Origin: Candidatus Acutalibacter stercorigallinarum
Lineage (GTDB): Bacteria > Bacillota > Clostridia > Oscillospirales > Acutalibacteraceae
Length of the DNA: 64,000 nucleotides
Direction of reading: 5' to 3'
Assembly (NCBI GenBank): GCA_019112625.1
Contig: DXIW01000060.1
Span: 1 to 64,000, forward strand
Shown here: positions 21,907-29,949 of the stretch, piece after piece
Layout of the letters: each line of letters begins with the position of its first letter
Numbering within the stretch: position 1 is the first letter of the stretch
Translations under genes and position numbers: made by a program
Notes under the pieces: model-generated
Databases searched by the model: none
Told to the model about the DNA's origin: nothing
The model's input: only the letters and a program-made list of their open reading frames with translations

Positions 21907-23821
21907 CCCCGCCGCAAAGGAGGAGTACCTGGCCTTCCGGGCCCGGGGCGGGGGCAAACTGGCGGGAGGCTGCCGCCTGCTGGGGCGAAAGCTCCAGGGC
22001 CGGCCGCCCCAGGAAAAACTCTTGTACAGCGGCGGGCCGGAGTCCTCCCTCTCCCGGCGGGAGAGCCCGGAGCAGCTGGCGGCGCGGCTGGCCGCCTACG
22101 ACGTGGTGACCTTCGACGTGTTCGACACCCTGCTGCTGCGGCCCCTGGCCCGGCCGGAGGACGCCTTCTACCTGCTGGGGGCCAGGCTGGGATACCCCGA
22201 TTTTCGGCGGCTGCGCATCCAGGCGGAAGAGGAGGCCCGCCGCCGGAAGGAGCTGGCCACTGGCAGCCGGGAGGTCACTTTAGAGGAGATCTGGGCTGTC
22301 CTGGCCCCGGAGACCGGCCTGTCCCCGGAGGAGGGCATGGCTGCGGAGCGTAAGCTGGAGTCTGACCTGTGCCGGGCGAACCCCTACTTCCTCCCGGTGG
22401 TGGCGGCCCTGCGACGGCAGGGCAAGACCCTGGCCGTCCTCTCGGACATGTACCTGGAGGAGGAGACCGTGGCGGCCTTGCTGGACCGCTGCGGTTTCGG
22501 GACCTTTGCCGCCTGCCTCGTCTCCGGAGAGCGGGGCTGCTCCAAAAGCGGGGGCGGCCTTTACCGCCTGGCCCGGAAGCTCCTGGGGCCGGGCCGCGCC
22601 TGCGCCCACGTAGGGGACGACCCCTGGGCGGACCAGCGCCAGACCGAGGCCGCAGGCTGGGCGGCCTTCCCTTATAAAAACGTCCACCGGGCCGGGGCGC
22701 CTTACCGGGCGGAGGACATGTCCCCCATCGTGGGCAGCCTGTACCGGGGGCTGGTGAATACGCGGCTGCACAACGGGACAGAGCTCCACTCCTGGGCCTG
22801 GGAGTACGGCTATGTCTACGGCGGGCTGTTCGCCGTGGGGTACTGCCGGTTCGTGGAGGGCCTCCGCCGGGAGCTGGGGGCGGACCGGCTGCTGTTCCTC
22901 TCCCGGGACGGGGCGGTGCTGCTGCGGGTCTACCAAAGGCTGTACCCCACAGAGAGGGAGCGGGCGGTGTACGCCCGCTGGTCCCGGCTGGCGGCGGCCA
23001 AAATCACGGCGGACCGGTTCCGGGGGGAGTACTTCCGGCGGTTCCTCACCCACAAGGCGGGGCAGGGCTTCTCCCTCCGGCAGGTGCTGGAGAGCATGGA
23101 GCTCGCCCCCCTGCTGCCGGGGCTGTGCGGCGCTTTGGGGGCGGGGCCCGGTGGGGAATTAACGCATAAAAATGCCCCTCTGGTCAAAAGCTATCTGGTA
23201 GAGCACTGGGACCAGGTGCTGGCCTGCTATGAAGGCCACCGCCAGGCGGGCGGCGCGTACTACCGGGCCCTGCTGGCGGGCTGCCAAAAGGCCCTGGCCG
23301 TGGACATCGGCTGGGCGGGCAGCGGCGCTGTGATGCTGGACTGGGCGGTAAACCGCCTGTGGGGGCTGGGGTGCCCGGTGTTCGGGGCGGTGGCCGGGGC
23401 CAACAGCCGCCACAGCCCGGAGTGGGACGCCATGGAGCCCTTCTGGCTCACCGGCCGGGTGCAAAGTTACCTGTACTCCTCCGGGGAGAACCGGGACCTG
23501 TGGCAATCCCACGACCCCGGGGCGGGGCACAACCTGTTTTGGGAGCTGCTTTTGGGCGCACCGGAAGGGAATCTCACCGGTTTTGGCCCAAAAGGACCCA
23601 TTTTGGGCCCGCCTCCGCCCCATTCGGAGACCATCCGGGCCATCCACCGGGGCATTTTGGACTTTACCGGCGACTTTCTGGCCCTGGAGGCCCGGCTGGG
23701 CCTGACCCTGCCCATCTCCGGCCGGGACGCCTACGCGCCCATGGCCCTGGTGTGCAGCGGGAACAACAAGGAATTTCGGAGAGGATGGGAGGAGTTTCTG
23801 GATGGAGCCCACATCGGGTGA
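21857..23821 (+). CDS. HAD-superfamily two-domain protein (COG5610-like)
   Basis: A 654-residue two-domain protein. Residues 80-290 are a HAD hydrolase: motif I FDVFDTLL (86-93), motif II LAVLSDMYLE, the lysine in GCSKSGG and motif IV VGDDPWADQ. The second aspartate of motif I is kept, so phosphatase activity is plausible. Residues 300-560 are the RDG/VDxGWxGS domain also found alone at 18982-20328. COG5610-type proteins recur in capsule clusters, but their reaction is unknown. GGAGGAGG lies about 12 bp upstream of the chosen ATG; overlap with the ABC ATPase gene is 50 bp. Confidence 0.8.
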   Translation: MNSKAAEKVKTWLLGGDPAAKEEYLAFRARGGGKLAGGCRLLGRKLQGRPPQEKLLYSGGPESSLSRRESPEQLAARLAAYDVVTFDVFDTLLLRPLARPEDAFYLLGARLGYPDFRRLRIQAEEEARRRKELATGSREVTLEEIWAVLAPETGLSPEEGMAAERKLESDLCRANPYFLPVVAALRRQGKTLAVLSDMYLEEETVAALLDRCGFGTFAACLVSGERGCSKSGGGLYRLARKLLGPGRACAHVGDDPWADQRQTEAAGWAAFPYKNVHRAGAPYRAEDMSPIVGSLYRGLVNTRLHNGTELHSWAWEYGYVYGGLFAVGYCRFVEGLRRELGADRLLFLSRDGAVLLRVYQRLYPTERERAVYARWSRLAAAKITADRFRGEYFRRFLTHKAGQGFSLRQVLESMELAPLLPGLCGALGAGPGGELTHKNAPLVKSYLVEHWDQVLACYEGHRQAGGAYYRALLAGCQKALAVDIGWAGSGAVMLDWAVNRLWGLGCPVFGAVAGANSRHSPEWDAMEPFWLTGRVQSYLYSSGENRDLWQSHDPGAGHNLFWELLLGAPEGNLTGFGPKGPILGPPPPHSETIRAIHRGILDFTGDFLALEARLGLTLPISGRDAYAPMALVCSGNNKEFRRGWEEFLDGAHIG

Positions 23822-24773
23822 AAAGAGACGGGTGCTGTACCACGCGGTGAGCTCCTACCAGCTGCTGGAGGCGGTGCTCCACCGGCTGCGGTTCCACCCC
23901 CATGACCCGGCGGTGCTGCTGCTGCCGGACTTCATCGCGGAGAAGTACCCCAAATACCGGCGGCTGGCGGAGCGGGGCTTCTTCCAGGAGGTGCGGCTGT
24001 TCCCCTACCTGCGGGTGCCCCACCGCAGCGAGGAGGAGGTCTTTGCCGAGGCCGCCCAGGCCTGCCGGAAGGCGCTGCCCTGCCCCTTGGGGGACTTCTC
24101 CCGGGTCTATGTGGCGGGGGCCCACTTCTACTTTACGTTGTGCCTCATCCAGGCGGGCATCCCCTTTACCTTTTTCGAGGACGCGGCGGGGATGCTCACC
24201 CGGGCGGGGGAGCTGGAGGAGAACCTGGCGCGGCGCTACCCCCTCCACGCGGCCATCGCGGCGAAGTACGGCCTGTTCGACGGCAACTGCCCCCTGGCCC
24301 GGGAGATCGTCTGCCTGAAAAGCGCCCAGCGGGGGCCGCTGCCCCCGCACTGCACCGACTTCTCCGTGGAGCGGGCCTTGGAGGGCCTTTCCCCCCGGCT
24401 GCGGAAAAAGCTGGTGCGGCTGTTTTTGCCCCATCCCCTGTGCTCCCGGGCGGAGGCCATCCTGCTCACCCAGCATCTGGCCAATTTGGGGGCTGCCACC
24501 TGGGAGGGCCAGCGCCGGCTGTACCAGCGCCTGGCCCAGGGGCCCCTCAAAGGGGTGCGGCTGCTCGTCAAGCCCCACCCTGACGACGGCATGGACTACC
24601 GGGAGATCTTCCCCAAAGCCCGGGTGCTGCGGCAGGTGTTCCCGGCGGAGCTGCTGCCCTACGCCTTCTTGGTGGGGCCCCGGGTGGTGTACACCCTGGA
24701 TTCCACCAGCTGCGAAAACCTGAAGCGCCATTTCATCATCATCCAACTGGGGAGGGACCTCCATGGCCCATAA
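23802..24773 (+). CDS. Sialyltransferase-like GT-B glycosyltransferase
   Basis: A 323-residue protein resembling GT52/polysialyltransferase-type enzymes. An N-terminal SYQLLEAV start is followed by the acidic motif FFEDAAG (E126, D127), the CMP-binding HP motif in LVKPHPDD (H259, P260) and a later serine/threonine motif YTLDSTS. These three motif types mark bacterial enzymes that use CMP-activated acidic sugars. No signal or membrane helix is seen. GGAGG lies 9 bp before the ATG. It overlaps its neighbours by 20 and 11 bp. The exact sugar is unknown; the KdsB-like enzyme downstream is the likely donor source. Confidence 0.75.
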   Translation: MEPTSGEKRRVLYHAVSSYQLLEAVLHRLRFHPHDPAVLLLPDFIAEKYPKYRRLAERGFFQEVRLFPYLRVPHRSEEEVFAEAAQACRKALPCPLGDFSRVYVAGAHFYFTLCLIQAGIPFTFFEDAAGMLTRAGELEENLARRYPLHAAIAAKYGLFDGNCPLAREIVCLKSAQRGPLPPHCTDFSVERALEGLSPRLRKKLVRLFLPHPLCSRAEAILLTQHLANLGAATWEGQRRLYQRLAQGPLKGVRLLVKPHPDDGMDYREIFPKARVLRQVFPAELLPYAFLVGPRVVYTLDSTSCENLKRHFIIIQLGRDLHGP

Positions 24774-25869
24774 CGCATTGTTCCTTGTGAATTCCGTGTA
24801 CCAGCTGCTGACGGCGGTGCACTTAAAGCGCACCCTGCTGCGGGACCGGGAGGCGGACCTGCTCCTCACCGACGTGACCCCGGCCCTGCCCCGGCTGCGG
24901 GGGCGGCTGGAGGAGACAGGGCTCTTTGCCCGGGTGATTCTGGCCAAGGGGGCCGAGCTCCAGGGCCGGTGCCACCTGAACCGCCCGGCGGAGCTGGACG
25001 CGTGCTTCCAGAACCAGGAGGCCCTGCTGCGGGGTGCCCTCTCCGGGGAGCTGGGGGAGTACGGGGAGATCTACTTTGCCAACTTCGACGTGCTGGCCCG
25101 GCTGCTGGCCTGCCGGTACGACCACCTGCCCTGCCGGTTCTACTGGTACGAGGACGGGTTCTCCTCCTATGTCATCGACTACCTGCGGCCGGACCGGGCC
25201 GCGGCCAACCGCCACCCCCTGGCGGGGAAGATCGCCCACAAGGTGGAGGCCGCGTTGCTGTACCAGCCTCAGCTGGCCCTGCGGGGGGACGGTATCCCCA
25301 ACCTGGCCCTGCCCAAGCTCCCCCGGGGGGACGGGGCGCTGCTGGAGGTGCTGGACTTCCTCTTTGACTATCGACCCCTCCGGGACCCGGCGGACGTGCT
25401 CTTTCTGGAGCAGAGCTTCCGGGCGGAGAACATCCCCGGCAACGACCTGGAGCTGATGGAGCGCTGCCGGGCGGCGGTGGGGCCGGGGCGGTTTCTGGTA
25501 AAGCCCCACCCCCGCAACCCCCAGAACATCGCCCTGGAGCGGGGCCTCTCCCGGCCCTGGCACGGGGACGCCCCCTGGGAGCTGTACCTGCTCCACGGGG
25601 ACCTGGAGGGGAAGACCGTGGTCACGGTGTGCTCCAACGGGGCCCTCGCCGGCCGGCTGGCCCTGGCCCCGCCCAGCGGGGAGCGGGTGGTGCTGCTGTA
25701 CCGGCTGTTCACCGGGAAGGTGCTGTGGAAGGAGAACGATGTGCTGCGCCGGTATCTGGACCGGTTCTGCCGGGAACAGGAGGGAGGAGGCGTCTTTGCC
25801 CCCGGCACCGTGTACCAGCTGGAACACTTACTGCGCTATTTGGGAGGCGGCTATGGAGAAAAGACCTGA
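24763..25869 (+). CDS. Second sialyltransferase-like GT-B glycosyltransferase
   Basis: A 368-residue protein distantly related to its upstream neighbour. It begins ALFLVNSVYQLLTAV, the usual opening of polysialyltransferase/GT52-like proteins. It carries the catalytic acidic motif YEDG (E130, D131, G132), the HP motif in VKPHPRN (H249, P250) and VCSNGALAG towards the end. A CMP-sugar donor is therefore likely. Two such enzymes in a row could build a disaccharide repeat or polymer. It overlaps the flanking genes by 11 and 17 bp. Confidence 0.75.
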   Translation: MAHNALFLVNSVYQLLTAVHLKRTLLRDREADLLLTDVTPALPRLRGRLEETGLFARVILAKGAELQGRCHLNRPAELDACFQNQEALLRGALSGELGEYGEIYFANFDVLARLLACRYDHLPCRFYWYEDGFSSYVIDYLRPDRAAANRHPLAGKIAHKVEAALLYQPQLALRGDGIPNLALPKLPRGDGALLEVLDFLFDYRPLRDPADVLFLEQSFRAENIPGNDLELMERCRAAVGPGRFLVKPHPRNPQNIALERGLSRPWHGDAPWELYLLHGDLEGKTVVTVCSNGALAGRLALAPPSGERVVLLYRLFTGKVLWKENDVLRRYLDRFCREQEGGGVFAPGTVYQLEHLLRYLGGGYGEKT

Positions 25870-27574
25870 GGTCTCGGTGATTGTGCCGGTGTACCAGGTG
25901 GAGAGCTACCTGGAGCGGGCGGTGGAGTCCCTGCTGGCCCAGACGCTGGAGGAGCTGGAGATCATATTGGTGGACGACGGCAGCACCGACCAGTCGCCCC
26001 AAATCTGCGATGAGTACGCCAGGCGTTTTCCGGAGAAGGTGCGGGTGCTCCACCAGGAGAACCAGGGCCTGGGCCTGGCCCGCAACGCCGGGCTGGACCT
26101 GGCCCGGGGGGAGTACGTGGCCTTTGTGGACTCGGACGACACGGTGGAGCCGGACATGTACCGGGCCATGGCGGAGAAGGCCCGGGCCGGGGACTACGAC
26201 ATGGTGTTCTGCGACGTGCGCATTTTGTATGTGGACGAGGGGCGGGAGAGTATCTCCCAGACCTACCCGGAGGAGAGCATCGACCTGGGGGACTACCTGG
26301 TGCGGGGGAACAACATCACCTACAGCGTGAACAAGCTGTACCGCCGCAGCCTGTGGGAGGGCCTGCGGTACGAGAAGATGCTCTTCGAGGACATCGCCCT
26401 CATCCCCGCCCTGGTGACCCGCACGGCCCGCGTCGGCTATGTGCGGGAGCCCTTTTACAACTACTACCGGCGCTCCGGTACCCTGTCCACCTCCCAGGTG
26501 GGGGCCATGGGGGACGTGGTGACGGCCTTCCGGCTGTTCCTCACCCGGTGCGGGGAGCGGTACCGGGAGGAGGCGGTGTACTGCGCGGCCAAACAGCTCT
26601 GCTGGAACATGACCCAGTCCCGCACCGTGTTTTTGCCGGACTTTATCGGGCTGCTCCGGGACTTCCGAAAGGACTTCGCCCTGAACCCCTACCTGGCCAA
26701 GGACCCCCAGGCGGGGAAGATCCTGGACTACCTGGACCGGCCGGTGATCCCCCGGCGGCTGGTGTGCGCCCACTGCGGGCGACCCCTCCCGGAGGAGTGG
26801 CAGCAGGCGGTGGAGCGGGACTTCCCCCAGGGGGAGGTGGTGGAGCTCACCGAGGCGAACCTGCCGGAGGACCTGCCCCCGGCGGTAGCCCGGGCTATAA
26901 AGGTGGGCCGCTGGGACTTTGTGGAGGAGTACCTGGCCCTGGGGGAGGTGTACGAAAAGGGCGGCATCGCCCTGGCCCCGGAGTGCCGGACCCAGCTGGG
27001 CCTGAACCGGCTGCGGCTGGGGCAGGTGTTCTTCGGTTTTGAGGACGGGGAGGCCCTGACTGCCGGGTGCTTTGGGGCGGTGGCGGGCCACTATGTGCTG
27101 GAGGCCCTGCTGGACACCTACCGGGAAGAGAACCTCTACAACGCCGCCCTGCTGCCCCTGAAAGAGCGGCTGCGGGACTTCCTCCTGCTGCGCATGGGGC
27201 TGCAGGCCAACGGCAAGAAGCAGCTCTTGCGGGGGGAGGTGCAGGTCTATCCCCCGGACGTGCTGGCCTTCGACATGCGCAACGGGGAGAACTGCTGCAA
27301 GTATCAGCCCTGCCCGGCGCCCGAGGGCTTCGAGGTGGTGCGGGCCTCCCTGCTGGAGCGGTGGTCGAAAGAGCGGATGGAGAATTGGAACCTGTACAAA
27401 CGGGAGCGGGACCGGAAAGGGGGCGGGGCTCCCCCGGCGGCTGCTCCGGCCGAGGCGGTGACCCGGGGCCAGCTGGAGGAGGAGCTGCGGCGGCTGGCGG
27501 AGACCTATGAGAGCTCCACCAGCTGGAAGGTGACCCGGCCCCTGCGGGCCGTGGCAAAACTTTGGAAACGGTAA
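25853..27574 (+). CDS. GT2 glycosyltransferase fused to degenerate GT32-like domain
   Basis: A 573-residue protein. Residues 1-230 are GT2: SVIVPVYQVESYLERAV, LVDDGSTDQS and the DXD site FVDSDDTVEP (93-96). From residue 300 a GT32-like region follows. VCAHCGRPLPEEWQ and WDFVEEYLALGEVYEKGGIAL align with the GT32 start and the stretch before its DXD, but the DXD itself is replaced by APE (GGIALAPEC). The second domain has therefore probably lost catalysis and may bind the acceptor. The tail SSTSWKVTRPLR resembles motifs at the ends of other capsule GTs. The ATG at 25853 has GGGAGG upstream. Confidence 0.85.
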   Translation: MEKRPEVSVIVPVYQVESYLERAVESLLAQTLEELEIILVDDGSTDQSPQICDEYARRFPEKVRVLHQENQGLGLARNAGLDLARGEYVAFVDSDDTVEPDMYRAMAEKARAGDYDMVFCDVRILYVDEGRESISQTYPEESIDLGDYLVRGNNITYSVNKLYRRSLWEGLRYEKMLFEDIALIPALVTRTARVGYVREPFYNYYRRSGTLSTSQVGAMGDVVTAFRLFLTRCGERYREEAVYCAAKQLCWNMTQSRTVFLPDFIGLLRDFRKDFALNPYLAKDPQAGKILDYLDRPVIPRRLVCAHCGRPLPEEWQQAVERDFPQGEVVELTEANLPEDLPPAVARAIKVGRWDFVEEYLALGEVYEKGGIALAPECRTQLGLNRLRLGQVFFGFEDGEALTAGCFGAVAGHYVLEALLDTYREENLYNAALLPLKERLRDFLLLRMGLQANGKKQLLRGEVQVYPPDVLAFDMRNGENCCKYQPCPAPEGFEVVRASLLERWSKERMENWNLYKRERDRKGGGAPPAAAPAEAVTRGQLEEELRRLAETYESSTSWKVTRPLRAVAKLWKR

Positions 27575-27587
27575 GGAGGAATACAGG

Positions 27588-28334
27588 ATGCGGGCAGTGG
27601 CGATCATCCCGGCGCGGTACGGCTCCAGCCGGCTGCAGGGCAAGCCTTTGATGGAGATCTGCGGCAGGCCCATGCTCTGGTGGGTGTACCAGCAGGTGAA
27701 GAAGTCGGAAAAAATACAGGAGGTGTGGGTGGCCACCGACAGCCCGGACATCCAGCGGATGTGCCGGGAGCGCCACATGCTGTGCCGGATGACTCCGGCG
27801 GACTGTCCCACCAGCACCCAGCGGCTGTGGGAGGCGGCCCAGACCATCCCCGCGGACGTGTATGTGTGCGTCAACGGGGACGAGCCCCTCATCGACCCCC
27901 AGGTGGTGGAGCAGGTGCTCCCCCAGGGCCTGGAGGGCTTTTTCGCCGCCAATCTCATGGCACCCATCCGCTCCCCGGCGGAGGCGGTGGACGAGAGCAA
28001 CATCAAGGTGGTGGCCGACAGGCAGGGCAACGCCCTGTACTTCTCCCGCAGCCCCATCCCCCACCCCAAGGGGAGTCTTGACTTCCTCTACTACAAGCAC
28101 CTGGGGGTGCTGGCCTACACCAAAGAGGCGCTGGAGTTTTTCGCCCACACCCCCAAAGGCCCTCTGGAGCAGGTGGAGGACGTAAACGAGCTGCGGTTCG
28201 TGGAGCACGGCAAGCCCCTGCGGATGATCCCGGTGGAGAGCCGTAGCCTTTCGGTGGACACGGAGAAGGACCTGGCCCACGTGCGCAGGCTGGTGGAGGA
28301 AAAATTGCGGCAAGGAAAGCTGGTGATCACATGA
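27588..28334 (+). CDS. KdsB-like CMP-sugar (acidic keto-sugar) cytidylyltransferase
   Basis: A 248-residue nucleotidyltransferase of the 3-deoxy-manno-octulosonate cytidylyltransferase family. The nucleotide loop IPARYGSSRLQGKPL, the CMP-contacting ATDSPDI, VNGDEPLIDP and the late NELRFVEHGKPL and SVDTEKDL motifs are all present, at family length. It should activate an acidic keto sugar with CTP. There are no kdsA, kdsC, neuB or neuC genes nearby, and a Gram-positive cell does not make Kdo-lipid A, so the sugar is probably not Kdo. The stop overlaps the aldolase gene start by 4 bp, tying the two in one pathway. Confidence 0.85.
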   Translation: MRAVAIIPARYGSSRLQGKPLMEICGRPMLWWVYQQVKKSEKIQEVWVATDSPDIQRMCRERHMLCRMTPADCPTSTQRLWEAAQTIPADVYVCVNGDEPLIDPQVVEQVLPQGLEGFFAANLMAPIRSPAEAVDESNIKVVADRQGNALYFSRSPIPHPKGSLDFLYYKHLGVLAYTKEALEFFAHTPKGPLEQVEDVNELRFVEHGKPLRMIPVESRSLSVDTEKDLAHVRRLVEEKLRQGKLVIT

Positions 28335-29917
28335 GCATGGAAATACTGGACTGCACCCTGCGGGACGGGGGCTATATCAACAACTGGCGGTTCGGCCGGG
28401 AGACCATCGCCGCCATTTTGGAAAAGCTGGACCAGGCGGGCATCGACATCATCGAGTGCGGGTTCCTCACCCGGGAGGGCGGGGACCGGGACTGCTCCCT
28501 GTTCTCCTCCCTGGAGGCAGTGGAGGCGGTGCTGCCCCGGCAGCGTCGGGCCCGGTACGTGGCCATGATCGCCCTGGGGGAGAAGGAGCTGGAGCCCAGC
28601 GCCCTGCCGGACAACGGCGGCGGGGTGCTCCAGGGAATCCGGCTCACCTTCCACAAGGCGGAGGCGGACAAGGCCTTCCGCTGGGCCAAGGAGCTGATGG
28701 CCAAGGGCTACCCGGTGTATCTCCAGCCCGTGGGCACCGTGTCCTACAGCGACCTGGAGCTTCTCCACCTGGTGGAGAAGGTGAACGTGCTGGAGCCCTA
28801 CGCCTTCTATATCGTGGACACCCTGGGCAGCATGTACCGCAACCAGGTGACCCGTCGCTTCCACCTGCTGGACGAGAACATGGCCCCGGGCATCCGGCTG
28901 GGGTTCCACGGCCACAACAATTTGCAGCTGGCCTTTTCCAACGCCCAGGTCCTGGGGCAGATCCAGACGAAGCGGCAGCTGCTTTTGGACTCCTCGGTGT
29001 ACGGCATGGGCCGGGGGGCGGGGAACCTGCCCACCGAGCTCATCGCCCGGTATATCGACCAGAACATCGCCTCCCGGTACGACGTATCCTTGGTGATGGA
29101 CGTGTACGACCAGCACATCGCGGACATCCGCAGAAAGCACCAGTGGGGCTACTCCATGGCCTACCACATCGCCGCGGTGCACGTGTGCCACCCCAACTAC
29201 GCCTCCTTCCTGCTGGAGAAGCGGGACCTGCCGGTCAAGGACATGGAGGCGGTGCTCCAGTCCATCCCGGAAAACCGCCGGGCCATCTACGACCCGGACC
29301 TGATCCGCCGGCTGTACCACCAGTTCCAGGAGCGGCAGATTGACGACAGCCAGACCGTGGAGCGGCTGGCCCGGGTGCTGCGCCAGCGGCGGCTCCTCCT
29401 TTTGGGCGGCGGGGAGAGCCTGGCGGAAAAGCGCCGGGAGATCGGGGACTTCATCCAGAAGGAGCAGCCCTTTGTGGTGTCGGTGAATTTCTGGGACAAC
29501 GCCTTTCCCACCGACGCCTGCTTTGTCAGCAGCCGCCGCTGCCGGGAGGCCATCCGGCGGCAGCTGGCGGGGGCCCCCGGGGCGCCCCAGGCCATCCTCA
29601 CCTCCAACCTGCCGGAGGAGGAAGGGGCCCTGTTCGTGGACTACGCCAGCTGCCTAAACGGCGACGCCGCCGTGGCCGACGCCCCGGGGCTGATGCTCCT
29701 GCGGCTGCTGAAGCGCTGCGGGGCCAGCCAGGTCTATCTGGCGGGCTTCGACGGGGTGCGGGCCGGGACGGGCTGCCCCCTGGGCTTCGCCTGCGGCCTG
29801 GAAGGGGAGCGGGAGGACCTGCGGGACCGGCAGCGGCGCATCCGCAAGCAGCTGGGGCGGCTGGGGCTGCAGATCATCTTTTTAACGCCCTCGGCCTATG
29901 AGGACGAGGAGGAATAA
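28331..29917 (+). CDS. HMGL-like aldolase fused to a DUF115-like domain
   Basis: A 528-residue protein. Residues 1-260 are a DRE-TIM aldolase of the HMG-CoA-lyase/4-hydroxy-2-oxovalerate aldolase type: LDCTLRDGGYINNW provides the metal aspartate and catalytic arginine, and LGFHGHNNLQLA the metal histidines. From about residue 350 a second domain begins LLLLGGGESLAEKRREI, resembling DUF115/MptE-like phosphotransferase folds. A C-C bond-forming aldolase next to a CMP-transferase suggests synthesis of a 2-keto-acid sugar, but no such reaction has been shown here. It overlaps the KdsB-like gene by 4 bp. Confidence 0.75.
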   Translation: MSMEILDCTLRDGGYINNWRFGRETIAAILEKLDQAGIDIIECGFLTREGGDRDCSLFSSLEAVEAVLPRQRRARYVAMIALGEKELEPSALPDNGGGVLQGIRLTFHKAEADKAFRWAKELMAKGYPVYLQPVGTVSYSDLELLHLVEKVNVLEPYAFYIVDTLGSMYRNQVTRRFHLLDENMAPGIRLGFHGHNNLQLAFSNAQVLGQIQTKRQLLLDSSVYGMGRGAGNLPTELIARYIDQNIASRYDVSLVMDVYDQHIADIRRKHQWGYSMAYHIAAVHVCHPNYASFLLEKRDLPVKDMEAVLQSIPENRRAIYDPDLIRRLYHQFQERQIDDSQTVERLARVLRQRRLLLLGGGESLAEKRREIGDFIQKEQPFVVSVNFWDNAFPTDACFVSSRRCREAIRRQLAGAPGAPQAILTSNLPEEEGALFVDYASCLNGDAAVADAPGLMLLRLLKRCGASQVYLAGFDGVRAGTGCPLGFACGLEGEREDLRDRQRRIRKQLGRLGLQIIFLTPSAYEDEEE

Positions 29918-29949
29918 GCCCAAAAGCAAAGCGGAAGGAGGCGGACGCC

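Noticed and set aside
25709-28069. Very long minus-strand open frame (786 codons) opposite the polysaccharide genes
   Set aside because: It lies antisense to GT2, KdsB-like and other clearly conserved genes. Its protein is a His/Gln/Pro/Leu-rich translation expected from GC-rich codons read in reverse, with no recognisable domain.
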